DNA of 64,000 nucleotides from Deltaproteobacteria bacterium (GTDB lineage: Bacteria; Desulfobacterota; Desulfuromonadia; Desulfuromonadales; Geopsychrobacteraceae): assembly GCA_024279255.1 (NCBI GenBank), contig JAJRRT010000025.1, positions 43,667 to 107,666 of the forward strand, written 5' to 3'. A program made the position numbers and the translations under genes. Positions 63,309-64,000 of the stretch are shown in pieces. Each line of letters starts with the position of its first letter. The stretch's first letter is position 1. The notes beneath the pieces were generated by a model. It was not told the origin of the DNA, made no database searches, and worked only from the letters and a program-made list of their open reading frames with translations.

Positions 63309-64000
63309 ATGAACATTCTCGTCTGTATCAAACAGGTTCCAGACATGGAATCACGCTTCAAGGTCGCTAGCCACGGCACCTGGTTCGAAGAGAGCGATCT
63401 AGCCTGGCGGATCAATGAGTATGATGAGTTTGCCGTCGAGCAGGCCGTCCAGCTCAAGGAGCAGCTCGGTGACTCCGACCTGACCGTCCTGACCATCGGT
63501 CCGGCGCGGGTCAAGGAAGCCCTCAAGAAGTCGCTGGCGATGGGCTGTGATCGGGCACTGCATGTGGTCGATGATGCCGCTCATGAAAAAGATCCCTTTC
63601 AGATCGCCAGCACCATCGCGGCCTTTGCCAAAGAGAAGAGCTTTGATGTGATCTTCACCGGGATGCAATCCCAGGATCGCGGCAGCGGTCAAGTCGGCGT
63701 GCTGGTCGGTGAACTGCTGAACATCCCCGCGTTGACCACCGCCGTTGAGTTTGCCTGCGAGGGCGGAGCCGTCACGGTCCGACGTGAGCTTGAAGGGGGC
63801 CTGAAGGCAGTCGTCAAAGCGCAGACCCCGGCGCTGGTGACCTGCCAGCTCGGACTGAACACCCCACGCTATCCGACCCTGCCGAACATCATGAAGGCCA
63901 AGAAGAAGGAACTGCTTGAGGTTCCGGTTGGCGATCTTCTCAGCGAAGAGTCGCGGCTGACCGCCTTGTCGCTGGACTATCCGGAGAAGAAGGGTTCAGC
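63309..64000 (+). CDS. etfB: Electron transfer flavoprotein beta subunit (partial)
   Basis: The gene runs off the window end after 230 codons. It begins MNILVCIKQVPDMESRF behind CCCGGAGGTTATAT. It continues with the AMP/FAD-region motifs INEYDEFAVEQAVQL, LTIGPARVKEALKKSLAMGC and FTGMQSQDRGSGQVGVLV, and the ETF-beta signature VRRELEGGLKAVVKAQTPAL. It takes electrons from acyl-CoA dehydrogenases such as the FadE-like enzyme in the window. etfA presumably follows. It shares a promoter/operator block with the beta-oxidation operon. Confidence 0.95.
   Translation, partial: MNILVCIKQVPDMESRFKVASHGTWFEESDLAWRINEYDEFAVEQAVQLKEQLGDSDLTVLTIGPARVKEALKKSLAMGCDRALHVVDDAAHEKDPFQIASTIAAFAKEKSFDVIFTGMQSQDRGSGQVGVLVGELLNIPALTTAVEFACEGGAVTVRRELEGGLKAVVKAQTPALVTCQLGLNTPRYPTLPNIMKAKKKELLEVPVGDLLSEESRLTALSLDYPEKKGS

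Overview
The window looks like chromosome of an anaerobic, metal- or sulfur-respiring member of the Desulfuromonadales (Desulfuromonas/Geobacter-like). This is an inference from several features: multihaem c-type cytochromes next to Tat-exported ferredoxins and NrfD-type quinone-reactive membrane subunits, a hemL-atpZ-atpI-atpB-atpE block separated from F1, NifS/NifU, extensive sigma-54 control, a GEMM-type riboswitch, and an ETF-linked beta-oxidation operon. No rRNA or tRNA gene was seen.

Layout. 0-3.9 kb: tail of an ABC exporter, a sensor-like protein without an output domain, an alpha/beta hydrolase, a tandem CDP-alcohol phosphatidyltransferase and a decayed SDR gene. 3.9-10.5 kb: a DctB/DctD-type two-component system followed by a TAXI-type TRAP transporter with a clear -24/-12 promoter. 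10.6-17 kb: cell-envelope genes (UppP-like, DUF748/AsmA-like, M23 peptidase, PilZ). 17-17.6 kb: a small junk-like island with a lone CRISPR-repeat-like sequence and a gene fragment. 17.7-27.8 kb: uvrB, a zinc-ribbon rhomboid, a MerA-like flavoprotein, a UbiD-family decarboxylase, cysM and small genes.

28-40.7 kb is the respiratory region. It has two separate modules of cytochrome c + four-cluster ferredoxin + NrfD membrane protein, an octahaem NapC/NirT-like cytochrome, a PEGA protein and a sigma-54 activator. A sigma-54-like promoter and three 11-bp iterons lie ahead of the second module. The activator gene has a GEMM (cyclic dinucleotide) riboswitch with an overlapping terminator in its leader. 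This suggests a chain from second messenger to activator to quinone/cytochrome module, and it is the most interesting system here.

40.7-43.8 kb: Fo genes and hemL. 44-57.4 kb: a long beta-oxidation operon (acyl-CoA ligase, FadN-, FadA- and FadE-like enzymes, MBL hydrolase, dienoyl-CoA-reductase-like flavoprotein, thioesterase-like protein, Fe-S proteins). 57.4-59.8 kb: nifS-nifU behind an attenuator-like leader. 59.9-64 kb: quinone oxidoreductase, RluA-type pseudouridine synthase, thioesterase, a MerR regulator and the start of etfB. Almost the same promoter/operator block precedes the beta-oxidation operon and etfB, and its core recurs in the merR leader. A MerR-controlled fatty-acid regulon is therefore likely.
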